Assembly (NCBI GenBank): GCA_949317995.1
Contig: OX439042.1
Span: forward strand, 20,687,174 to 20,751,173
Origin: Acholoe squamosa
Taxonomy: Eukaryota; Annelida; Polychaeta; Phyllodocida; Polynoidae
Length of the DNA stretch: 64,000 nt
Reading direction: 5' to 3'
Shown one piece after another: positions 19,847 through 32,300 of this stretch. The first letter of the stretch is position 1, and every line of letters starts with the position of its first letter. Below the pieces are notes generated by a model, which had not been told where the DNA came from, ran no database searches, and saw nothing but the letters and a program-made list of their open reading frames with translations. The position numbers and the translations under genes are program-made.

Positions 19847-22800
19847 ATGTCTTTTCAAAATACCACATGCCACATCAGGCATGTTCTTTTGACCATTGTT
19901 ATTGTTTTGATTATACATACAATAGCAACAGCGGCCTGCAATAGTCAGAGACGGGGAAAAAACAGAAGCAGAGGTAGGTACCCACTCAGCCACGCCCACT
20001 GTAAACTAGACTGCCCAGCAAATCTGTGTCAACTTTTGTCATGCTGTGCCAGCCCTCACCCAATGCGCTCTTAGGACCCGACAAGATATGACACATGCGT
20101 GAACATCCCAGCCAAATTTGTGAAGTTGAGTCAACATGTGTGAACCTTCACCAACAATGTCAATGACACATGATGACATCATGTGTCATCACACATTATC
20201 ACACACTGACACATGGGTCATGACACAGTATCACATATATTGACACACAGACTAATTTGTGGATGGGGGATAGACAGGGGGTTGGAGGTGGTTGTGGATT
20301 TCTGATATTTCATAACTTTATTAACATCAATTCAGCTGTTCATGCTGGTTCCCATTGAAGATATCTCTCCTCTGCATGTCATGTGTTGCCCACTTTGCTT
20401 GAAAATGGATAGATATTCTGTCAGTTGTGTGAGTTGAATTTTCCTTGTATCATTCTTAGGAATGCCTGTTGAAATGAAAAGAAATGGTCATAAACAAACA
20501 GCAGCAATCTAATTTTGACCACCCACTCAAATCCAAGTTGATAAACAATGACCACTCCCATATGGCAGCCTGAATCCCCCAGAATATCCCTGAGCCTTGC
20601 TCACATAGAAAGTTCTACATTAATTTGGGGTGTTGAGACTGAATTCTTCAACAAGATAGATGTTCAGGGATTATAGATGATATCAATGTGTTACTGTATA
20701 AATGCTTATCACATAGGATTTCAAGTCAAATAAATCTAGAAGTATTGACACATGTTGATGCATGCTCTCTCAGGTCTTACTGAAGTAAATGAAGGTTTGT
20801 CAAGCTGAGTGAGAGTTGACATTGTAACACACAAAATGACATTATTCGTTATCACTCAATGTACTCACACATTCCTCACCCAGCATGACTCATGTTCACT
20901 CGGATTTTCTGGGTGAGTTTCGTCTGTGTCACGGGTTGGCCGTTCACCTACTTTGGTAGGGCTGCGAGAGTGGCTAACTGTAAACCCACTCTAATACCAG
21001 CTTACGTTCTCAGCTCACGTATCTCTGATCCTGTGTAACTCTGGGAGAATCAAACCAACCAATTACTCATCTTCACACACTATGGCATGCACACATGCCA
21101 CGACACAGTATCACGCACATTGATGCATGCATGATGAAACAGCATCATGCACAATGTCAATGACATATTGACCAATTTATCCTAGGGGTGGGTGGGGGGG
21201 GGGTAGTGGGTGTTTATTTTTACTAGTATATGTGTATTACGTTTTTATTGATTATCATTATAAATTTACTGTGAACTTCAATTCATCTGATTACCTATCC
21301 TGTTTCCATGTGAAGATTATCTTTCCTCACAATATCAATATGATGTTTTACCCACTCTCCTTGGAAATGGATGGATGTGGTGTCAGTTTATGATTCTTTG
21401 TAATATCCCTGGGAATACCTGCTCAAATTAAAACAAATAAACACAAAAGAGAAAAAGGTTAAATGTTGCCCACCCACTCCCCAGATACCAGCTGCTTATC
21501 ACTTAGCATTCTTAATCCCCCAAATTTCTATAGACCCTGATCATAGTTCTATATCTGAACGTATCTTGTGCTTGAAATGAGCAGCAAGGCATTACTAGAT
21601 GTTCAGACATAATTGGTAATAACAATGTTACTCACTGTACCGACCTCGAAAGGATGGAGAGCTGAGTCAACTCAGGATGGGGTTCAAACCTGCCATCTCC
21701 AGGAACTACCAGGGGTAGTGATAATAGAATTACTATTCTTTCAGGTTTGGATTACTCAGGATTCTCTTTATTCATTCCGGTTGAAAGTAAAAGCTTTTCT
21801 CCGTTTCCAAAAATAGACTGAACACTCATATGATACCCAACAGCCAATCCCTCCTGCTCTGGCTTCTAATTATTGAGCAGTGATGGGAAGTCAAACTATC
21901 AAACGTTGACCATGATACTGGGGCAGAGACCCAGACTATAGTACATTAGGAATAAGGAAAGGTTTGTAAAATGCTCTAAAATGACCAGTTTCAGCCATCT
22001 GCAAAGTAGATATGTTAGGCTATCTGTGACAGTTGAAAATATCACAGGGGGGCAAATGGACTGAGCAGCACATGTAGCTCAATTACCTGTGAGGTCCTAC
22101 TTTACAGCAATCAATCTGCTCGCCGTTTATTGCCCCGTTTATGAGTATTTGAAAAATAAGAATAAATGAAATACAAGTAGCAGTTTTCTAACTTTTGACA
22201 GCTTCTATTGATTGCAGATAGAAATAATAACACGCCATCAAGGAAGAATATCCTGTTCATCGTCGTGGACGACCTACGTCCATCTCTTGGGTGCTATAAC
22301 AACCCCAAAATCTCAACTCCCAACATTGATCAACTATCTTCAAAGTCAATCACATTTGACCGTGCCTATGTCCAGGTATGTGAGCTGAAGATTTCCTTAT
22401 CAGAGTGAGGCATTGAATTCTGTCTCTAATGCAATCAAGAACCTAAATTACATGTATACTTAGAGATCACTTGTTATGACCTACATAATATACCTGAAAT
22501 CAGAGTGCACTTATACGTGCCTTTTTATGCGAGACACTGTGGTAGTTTTAAATCTCTGTAATCTCAAATTGTTATAGCAAGCCTTTTGTGGACCGAGCAG
22601 GACATCTTTCCTCACTGGGCGGCGTCCAGACACCACCCGTTTGTACGACCTTCATTCCTACTGGCGTAAGGCAGCTGGAAACTTCACCACACTACCACAG
22701 TACTTCAAAGAGAATGGCTACCACACCGCTTCTATAGGCAAGGTGTTCCATCCAGGTAAACCTTTTTTTTCTATTTTGAATTATTTTTTTCTCACGGATA

Positions 22801-25800
22801 ATACGGTAGTCTCTAGAATCAAGTGTAAGAAAAAGTGGAATTTTGTTCGGTCTGATACTTGAAGGGCTTAATCGGTCATTGAAGGATATAGCGGTTCACA
22901 TCACGAGATATCCTGCAAACTCTTTCCAGTCATTAAGTGTATGTAGGTATATGTCACGATGTAGTAGGCTCCATTTTCTGTAGAACAAGCGATATAATAA
23001 CTTTTGAAGCAATTGTACCTCGTGTATTTACACAGAGAATGAGAAATGTGCATGATACAACATGCCGATAGTTGTACCTTACTTTAACCTAAAATCTTTC
23101 TTCTCTAAATTAAAAAAATAACATGCAGGTAGAGCTAGTGGTCACACAGATGATTACCCATACAGCTGGTCAGTGCCTGCCTACCATCCATCCACCCAGC
23201 AATATAAAATGTCCAAGGTAGGTTTATATCTAGCGACTCCATCATCTTACATCATGTGTGGCCCATATAATAACCTTAAAATGACACTTCCTTGAGAAAA
23301 AAATCCCATCTTTATAACCCAGGGACGTAAAAATGATTAGTCTGTAAATAAGCTTATTGTCAGTACAGTTTATTAAGCTAGTGGGGATGAAATCGAATGT
23401 CAAGGGAATCAGTACCGGGGTACTCTTTGAGTGTAACGTGCATATGGAAATTCTTGATGTACAAGCTGTGGATAGATGGAAATCAATGTATGCGTAAGTA
23501 GTACCTGGAAAGTACCATTTGAACCAGGGTAGAGAAGTTAAAAGCATATGTGCCGGCATCGTTGATATGACCACGTTGGTCTAGTTCTAGACTGCCTGTT
23601 TTGATATCGAATACCCTTCTGTCATCATACCATCTTGATTTACAAAATTTAGGTATGCCCTGGAGCCGATGGCCAACTACACATGAACTTGGTGTGCCCA
23701 GTAACAGTTGATGAGATGCCCGAGAAATCCTTGCCTGATATACAAATTGCTGACTATGCCACACAAACGCTGGCTAATTTATCAAGAGTCACATCAAAGC
23801 CATTCTTCCTGGCTGTTGGCTTCCACAAGCCCCACATACCATTGAAATACCCTAAGGAATACTTAAGTAAGTCGGGATTTTTAATGATGAGCTATTTTCA
23901 TTGTTAATTCTATACGAGGAAAAGGATCTCGACATAACACATCACCACATTACCCATTAAATATGAAGTATTTTTGACCTCTGTCTACTTAACTTAAGCT
24001 GTTTTCCCACAAATTCATTATAGGATTTTCCTTTGATAAGAGTATGGTTTAATCATAGACGAAATATGCCTTAGCATTGACTCTATAGTGTTTCATTTCG
24101 TTAGGCCTGTACCCATTATCAGAAGTAGACCCTCCACCAGACCCACATCTACCTCCCGGCCTGCCACTGGTCGCCTGGAACCCATGGACAGATATTCGAC
24201 GACGAGAAGATGTAGAAGCACTCAACGTCTCCTTTCCATTTGGACCTCTCCCTCACCATTTCCAGGTAGATAGCCAAACGATACATATACTATTTTTTAA
24301 TCATTGGGAAGGTAAACTACCTGGGATTCCATTATGCATTTTGATTATTGATTGATTGATTTGTTTAAGGTCCTAAGGCTCTTACACCTCATGGGACTGC
24401 CTTATTAGTTTGCAGACATTTAGTCTGTTCTTTTTCTCAATCTTAATTTGCGCATATGAGTGTGTGAATGTGGGTGTGCACGTGCATGTGTTTGAGAATC
24501 TGTTTGTAGCAATGGGACACGGCTTGCAGCAGTGAGACACTACTTGTGGCATCGGCCCCCTCTTTACCATGCTGCTTCACCCAGATAATGTGCCGCAGAC
24601 TGTTGACACATCGCCTGGCCAGTCCATTATCCTGACACCGGCGGGACAGTCGTGGTTCTATACCAATCGGGCCAATATTGTCTAATATGTGCTTCTCTGT
24701 CGATGACTATGAGGATAAAGGTCGCACAGAAATTATTATTTCCATTTTTATCATTGCAGCAATTGGTCCGACAGAGTTACTATGCGGCTACGTCATACAT
24801 GGACACACAGGTGGGTCAGGTTCTACATGCGCTCGACCAGGCAGGACTCTCCAACAACACCATCGTTGTCTTCACTGGAGATCATGGTTTGTCGTTTTTA
24901 TTCAGCTTGGAAAGGTAATATTTGTAGTAACTGGTTACCAAACAGTAACGATGCACCTTGTATCATCTCGTTTATTCCAACCTAAAGACGGCAGCATATA
25001 TTGAGAATTCCTTTAGATAGGTGCATCACTATATCCCATAAAGCCTGGTTCTTAGAAAATGAGAAAAACTTGAGATAAATTACGATGGAACTCTATCCAT
25101 CCTTTATCAAGTCAGTGTCAAGAAGAGTTTATGTGAGTGGAGGTCCATATCATCTTTAAATTTTTGCGTTATGTCAAAAATTACACTACTACGGCAGTTT
25201 GATTGATGATTATTTCTCACTTTCACATTTTTGTCCATTCTAGGTTGGTCACTAGGTGAGCACCAGGAATGGTCCAAGTACAGTAACCTTGAAGTAGCTG
25301 TGCGCGTCCCACTAATGTTCTCCATACCCGGGGTCACACATCCACTAGAACCGCAAGGTGCTCGCTACCCCATTATAGATTCGCTTGAAGGAGAGGCATA
25401 CCGCACATCACACAATAGACCACATAGACAGAAAGAATCAAACAAAAGAGCTTTGAAATGGCAGAATAAATTAGGACAAACACGCAACCGACAAGGGAAT
25501 TCTAGGAGGTCACAAGAACTGGTTGAGCTTGTTGATCTGTTTCCTACCCTGGCTGATCTGGCTGGATTAAAGTCCCTACAAACATGCCCAGTGAACTCCC
25601 ATTTAGTCAAGGTCTGCACTGAAGGTTTCAGCTTTGCACCCCTTTTAAACTCCACTGTCAGTGGAAGATCACCTGTCAAATGGAAGGAAGCTGCATTTAG
25701 TCAGTATCCGAGACCATCTGTATCCCCACAGAACAATAGCGACAAGCCGCGACTGAAGGATATAAAGATTATGGGTTACAGTATGCGCATGTCAGAGGTC

Positions 25801-26004
25801 CGGTATACAGAGTGGATAGGATTTGATCGCAAGCATTTCAGGGGAAACTGGAGTGATGTCAGGGCAAGAGAATTATACCTTCACTCGCTTGATCCAATGG
25901 AAGACAACAATCTGGCAGGGGACGCTAGATATGCCACATTGGTTCAAGAACTGTCTTTGAAATTGAGGCGTGGATGGAGGGCTTCCTTGCCATCCTTACA
26001 CTAG
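19847..26004 (+). CDS. IDS: Iduronate-2-sulfatase
   Basis: Lysosomal enzyme removing the 2-O-sulfate from iduronate in dermatan and heparan sulfate. Exons: 19847-19973, 22218-22375, 22578-22755, 23129-23217, 23653-23866, 24105-24265, 24760-24886, 25244-26004; all GT/AG and in phase, 604 residues. Residues 1-30 hold a hydrophobic signal sequence (about 13-29). The metal-binding [11 protein letters not shown] (D60, D61) is followed by the sulfatase signature C99-G-P-S-R; C99 should become formylglycine. Other landmarks: [73 protein letters not shown]. The protein exceeds human IDS (550) partly through a basic segment (about residues 390-430) before LVELVDLF. The signature is split off at the start of exon 3, so short ORFs alone miss it. 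Confidence 0.95.
20090..20560. repeat. Diverged direct repeat, copy 1 (IDS intron 1)
   Basis: ACACAGTATCACA-type tract, a G-rich run, then GAACATCAATTCA..GTTTCCCATT-like sequence and CTTGAAAATGGATAGAT; the same order recurs about 900 bp later. Alignment by eye is interrupted but colinear over about 400 bp. Confidence 0.55.
21070..21500. repeat. Diverged direct repeat, copy 2 (IDS intron 1)
   Basis: Colinear with 20090-20560: CACGACACAGTATCACGCACATTGA, GACCAATTTATCC, G-run, CTTCAATTCATCTG, TTTCCATGTGAAGATTATCTTTCC, CACTCTCCTTGGAAATGGATGGAT, GTGTCAGTTT. Probably an old tandem duplication or two copies of one repeat family. Confidence 0.55.
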
Positions 26005-26301
26005 TCAGTGCTATTGTTGTGCACACCTTGAAATATTTGTTTCATGAAATATTCTACGTGCCTTGCCATATTCGATTGTAGAAGCTTTTATAACCTTGAT
26101 AAAGATCAGGCAAACAAGTTGATGATATGAAAATTTTTGTGATTTATTGTATGTCACACTTGTACCAATCTCGCTATATTGGTAGATAGAATTGTATTTC
26201 TAAATTAGGGCTTTTATATGTGATCCAATAGTATTTTACGCCATACCGTTTGTGGCACACTATAAACTCATTGATATATTTATTTATATCTAGGTGCTCA
26301 A
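26005..26301. other. Convergent 3' ends of IDS and SLC25A43
   Basis: 297 bp between the two stop codons. A minus-strand AATAAA lies at 26284-26279, only 18 nt after the SLC25A43 stop. No canonical plus-strand AATAAA is present, so the IDS transcript may run into the SLC25A43 3' part and overlap it antisense. Confidence 0.5.
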
Positions 26302-29300
26302 TTAGTATATGTCTTCATCTCCCATTACATTTTCTTCGTGAAGCGATATGTTCTGTGGTACTCCAGGGATGGGTGACCCGACAATGGGACAGGTCGTGTA
26401 GCCGTTATGGTAGATAAAGAAGTTCTTAGACGCCTCATGGGTCAGGAACATAATACCAGTGTAGGGCACAATCTGCAAGACAATAATTTGTCAGCTTATC
26501 ATTTGTTCAAACAACTTTTTAGTCATTTTACTGAAATACACGTTGTGGACTAAGTGAAATTTAAGTGATAAAATTAATCGGTACTCATATTAACAACCAT
26601 ACCCTATGGTATATGAGGTTTTCAAATTAAATTTGAGCGAAAATGTAATACATGCATACAGTGCAAGGTGACTGTCCTAAGACAATGGGGATTGATAAGG
26701 GAATACTATACCTTCATGTTGTTTATAAGGCAGCCCCTCCAGAGTCCCCAGAACCCATACTTTTTGATGGTAGCTGAAAGTGCAGCCCTTATAGTTGGAC
26801 TTGGTACGTCTACATTGCCTCTATCCCACAGGACTGGACTGTAAGCCTGGAAAAATAGGAGGATTGTTGAGTGAAAATGACAGGGATATTGAGAAATATT
26901 GACTATATGATATATCAATTGCTATTGTAATGTAGATTGTTTAAATAGAAATACCTTTATAATTGTATCGTGGTGCTATATAAATGTACATACAACTCTA
27001 TTTTGAACTGTGCTAATGCTAGAATCCATAATAGAGGTACCTGTGCCAACATTGTCATTTACCTGGGACAAGAGATCAACAAACGAATAGATACATTCTT
27101 GTATCAGTAAGTTGTGACGTGTTCTTTTTTTTCCAATAAAATGAATAAGGTCATGAAAATACTTCTAATTGGTTTTATAGAATAAAAAAAAAGAGTTGAC
27201 AGTCCTACAATCAGTTAGCTTGGCACATACATCGCATCTAGCTGTGACCTATACGCCCAATGGGTCAACCATTCATTGCACTGGGTGGGACAAATTTTTG
27301 ACTGTTTCCAGTGTTAATTTTAACAACGTAGCGTGTAATTACCCCCCACCCCGCAACAAAAAAAGGAGACATAAACCATAATTTCCTCTACTTGATAATG
27401 AATATAAAACGGACACTTTTTTTCATATATATACAGGTTTATTATATAAATCCCAAGTTATGAATGACACTGATACTTCTTCACATGTCGAGAACATGGT
27501 CCTCGGGTTATGTAACAGTTTCAACAACAATGTAGGCTACTAATATTCTCTCAAAACAATGTTACACATCAACAAGGGGTGAAATCGGATCAAGAATAAG
27601 ATTCAGTTTTTGTACATGGACTTTTCACTCAACCAGATCATGGTATAAGTACATGAAGTTATAATATACCGTATATTCACCCCCTAAACTTCATAGTAGT
27701 TTTTTTGTTGTTGCAAAGATTGTGATCTGAGACAATAATGAAATATCAGACTCTTCTGAAAATAGCTTTTGAGTTGGCATAATTCAACTGACTCTTAATA
27801 TTATCATCTATCCCCTGCATGTACTTCATAGTAACTAGGGAATATAAAACTCATAATATTGTTCATATACACAAACTTTTGGGGGTGAATGTATGTATAC
27901 ATAATAGCTTTTTCTTATATCATTGAGTGAAAATGACAACTGAAACTGAAATTGTTGAGAAACATAAAAGTATTAGAAACATGAATGATGGAGACTGCAT
28001 GATGAGGTGACATGGTATGAAGCATTTAGATATTTTTATAGAAGATCAAGACATGAATAAACCCTCTCAAACAATACCGGTAGTTGGCGGTAATAAAACA
28101 TGATTTGATCATCCATTCACAATGATGAAAAAGTATAAAGTATATCCTACTTATGCTTAGTAGTTACATAAGTCGACAAAGACTAATAACAGAAGACACT
28201 ATAGAGACCTATAGAAATGAGATATAGGCATAGACAGTGGTTTTGATATCAGAGCCATTATTAACCTCCCACCCCCTTTAACTGAATCTGTGCCTGAGGT
28301 CATACAATGTGTTGATCTGGATGGGATAAATGTGTCACTTGCATCTGTTGGTGCGGTGAAGGTGTTAGGTGTTGTGTAGTTATTGTATGGTGATTCGTCG
28401 ATAACACTTCAACTCCAAATTCTGCCTCCAGGAGAAACTGCTGAATCTTGATCTTAACAAGTCCTGAAATGCAGATGATAAAAATTTAAATCCAGTCAAT
28501 ACGAAAATGTGCTGGACACTGGCTATAGCCAGCAAAGTAGTCAACAGAAATTGTCAAAGTATCGAACCATGTCTGTCTTTCATCTCAGGACTGTTGGTTA
28601 TATCTTAAGTGTCGGTTCCTTTCATAATACTTTTTACTAAAGCACCCTATCCAATATCAATATATTTCTCGACAGATTTATTTCATATGTATGTGACAAC
28701 ATGTTGATGCTAATGTTTCACTACTATATTCTAAACATAATCTTCAACCCCTTTGAGAATTTCATTCTCAAGAGTAAATAAGTACGGTAACTGTTATTGT
28801 TACCTTTTTGGAGAGGTTCAAGTCTTTTTAGAGCCGGACCAAGACTGAGAAGCCACAAATCGTCCTCGTCTTGCTTAGTTGTGAGAGTCTTTAAATATTC
28901 TGACATGTTGTCCAATACATTGTCCTGTTTCCACTCAGGGTCTTGCTCGCCTACTGAAAATGTCAAAACACCAACATTAGATACAATTGAAGCAAGATTT
29001 ACTAAATAATTTGCAAACGTAAGTTGAAGTACACTTACACCAGGTTCTCATGAGGCACACTCCCTCTTTAAACCAAACCTAATAATATAAATATAGGACA
29101 GCATTTTGCAATGCATGTAACTCGAAAGGGCACTTAATCTCTTCTTTTAGGCCCTTTCTGATACTAACCTCATGTTTTCTTCGAGCTTTATCACTGTCAG
29201 TGGTTAAGCCTATGGAGAATGCATCCATTATCACTTGTATGTTTCATTGGCGAATAACTCCTTTCTTGGCGAGTTAAGCATTGCAAAACAGCAGCAGGTC

Positions 29301-32300
29301 TTGAATAAGGATCCATATTAACCATACACATGCATGAGACAGTGTAATTCTCCTCCATTTTGTTATAATCCAGCACTTTCGATGGCACCGTGAGTCAATC
29401 GTCTCGCTGTCCGCCATTTTGGATTTTGATGTTCTGTGCGCATGCTCGACCCCTCCTTGCCAGAAGTAGCATTTTCAACGGAGAAATGATATATTCTATC
29501 GATTTAACTTGAAATTAATGGCTTTTTGAATATAATCCATACATCTTTGGCAATATCAATCGAATTGAATCGAATATATTCTATCTTTTTACTGTTATAG
29601 CCCCACAAATCGATCGTCTCGCTGTCCGCCATTTTGGATTTTGGTATTCTGTTCGCATGCCCAACCCAATTTCCATAGTTATTTGGGTCAATTTGCACCA
29701 CCACAGGCTTTGGGATGCGAATTAACGACAGGGCGAAGACATAAATTTTTATATTTTTAATTAAACATATCGATTCAAATGATATGCTCTTGCCCTACTT
29801 AATCATATTTCTATATTATAACACTGAATAATTGAAAAAAAATTTAATAACGACCACTTTTACGACAATAGAGACGCATGGACAGATCGAATGATGGCAA
29901 ATTCATCAATTATTTGCACCACTCTGGACCAAAAACGCGGGAACATTGATGAAATTCGCACCTCTTATGGGATTTAACATAGACCGGAAAAGCGTCTTAC
30001 TTTTTTATCTCTGTAAAGAAGCACTGAATGGGTGCGCTTTTTACCCGACTCTTATAACTCTTTCGAGTTAATATGGGTTAGTTTTATGTTATCAAAAAGT
30101 ACCCAGTATGTCTTGTATGAGGCGTAATCAAAATTGCCTCCTTTTGTCTAAGTCATATTTGTAGATAGAAACAACAATTACCCTCCATCCCTGCCTTTTT
30201 CTGTTTCTTAAGAGGCTGGCCCTTTTGCCGCTTTGCTTTGGGGTCGTTTCCGTCTCTGCAACTTGTTCTGTCCATTGTTCGTTTTGTGCCAAGTGAAGAA
30301 ACGGGAGGAATACCTAAAAGGAGACAACACTTTTTATTTTTAAAGAAGTGTGAAATTATGGCGCCTATTGTTATATAGAAAGCTACTTGTACGAACAAAT
30401 TTAAATGGTCAGGGGTTTTACTTGTTTCATATGCATGTGTTTCACTGGTTCATTAAAAAAAAGAATAAAATAACTTTTAAACAAGTAGGGAGAATTATGC
30501 CTGTACCCACCATTAGGTGCAAATGCTTCAATCAACAGCGGGTCAATTTCTACTTTGGGCTTCTCCGATCTGCTGTTCAATTTCACTTGTCGCTCAAAAC
30601 GCTCCTTCTCAGATTTTATCTTTAGCCTAATTTTTTCAGCATCTGGAAAGGGCCCAGTCCCTAGAATTTCACACATGCGCTTGGCATAGTCTTGTCGCCG
30701 GGGGCGCTGGCCACTTGCTGAGAACTCTGCTACCATTCGCAGCATCTTTCGGGTAGTGGCTGGGGTGAATGTAAATTGGGTTGTTATCTGCTGTGGTCCG
30801 GTGACTGTGTTAAACAAAAAGGCTAGAATTATAATAAGTAGCTTATAAAATCTCAAACGTAAAATGGAAGTTTAACTTCAGGAAATTCAACTCATACTAG
30901 AAAAGAAGGGGTTCTATATCAAGCTAATAAATCTAATCATATAATTTACAAATATGCTGTACAAGATATAGGAAAAAAAAGGCTCACCATGAATCTGGTT
31001 CGCCTGCTGCTCAGGTTGTATTGCAGTATCATCTAGAAAATGTAGAATATTCTTGTTTATCATCCAATTTATTCATTCGTTTGTTAGCCTGTACTTGATG
31101 TTTGTATCGGAGTTACTGGTTTTTCACCATAAACTTAAGTGGCCGGTATATTTCAAATATCCATACACATAACACTGATACCTACTTTGTAGTGGCTCAA
31201 CCTGCTGCACTGCTTGATTACTTGCATCATCTGGAAAAGGATGCATGCAAATTATAAATATGTATAAATTTACTATCTAAACGCCATCTAACAAGATAAT
31301 CATTTTCAAATGTGGCATTGTGATTGTCGATCCATTTGGTCTCATTGCTTTATTTCACAATACGAGGTACCATTGGAGCATATGTCAAAATTATTGTATT
31401 TTTTATTTTCATTTTGTATTGATTACTTCATCGGAGCCTTTAAATCCTACTGTTACTTCAGTACGAGGAGAATTTATCCTACAATTGATATGAAATTGAA
31501 AGTTTTCTTTTGCAATTGTTATAAACTTACTTCCTCCTCGGATCATCTCCCCAGTTAACCTGTCGTGTAGCATTCCATCCATTGTGTTCCAATCCACTGT
31601 AGACCTAAGAAATTAATAAAAGTGGAATTAAGGGTCAACATTGGAATTGTTTGAACCAGCTTTGATAAAGTAATACTGTCTAGCTCCAATAAATATTCCG
31701 CCAACAGCTATCCTAATTCGGAATAGATAGGCACTGAAATACTTCCAGTGTGTGAGTCTGCTGCAGTAAAGGTGTGAAACTGTGATAAAGCTGAAAATGG
31801 GTAGTGTTCAACTCTCCCTTCTTTGCAAGCTTATTCTGAAGCTATTTACTGGAGGATCTTTACAAACACGGGCTCATTTTAACAAGCTTGGCTAGACCTT
31901 TAAAATGAATATTTTTTGAACAAGGTTGAATGCAGGGAATTTTGCCTTTGGCCCCATTGAAGTTCAACCAAAAGTTTAGAACCACTTTATGATGAGAAGG
32001 TCATTGAGCACCTAAAAATAAATGGTTCCCACCTGTTCTATGGATAGAAATCATCTAGAAAATGTCTAGCTTTTCTTTATCTAAGGGGCTGCAGTATGTT
32101 TGACAGACCCTTCAAACTTTTTGGGTGAGATTATCTCTGGACACTTGTCCCAACCTCCCCCATGTTGGGCACTTACCTATCAATTAAAACCGTATTGTAT
32201 GCATTTTATATGATGAGAAATTGATAGCTGTGATAAAAATAAGTGGTTTTGCTTTTTAAATGAAGTTTTTATGACAATTTGAATGGAAGTTATGATCATT

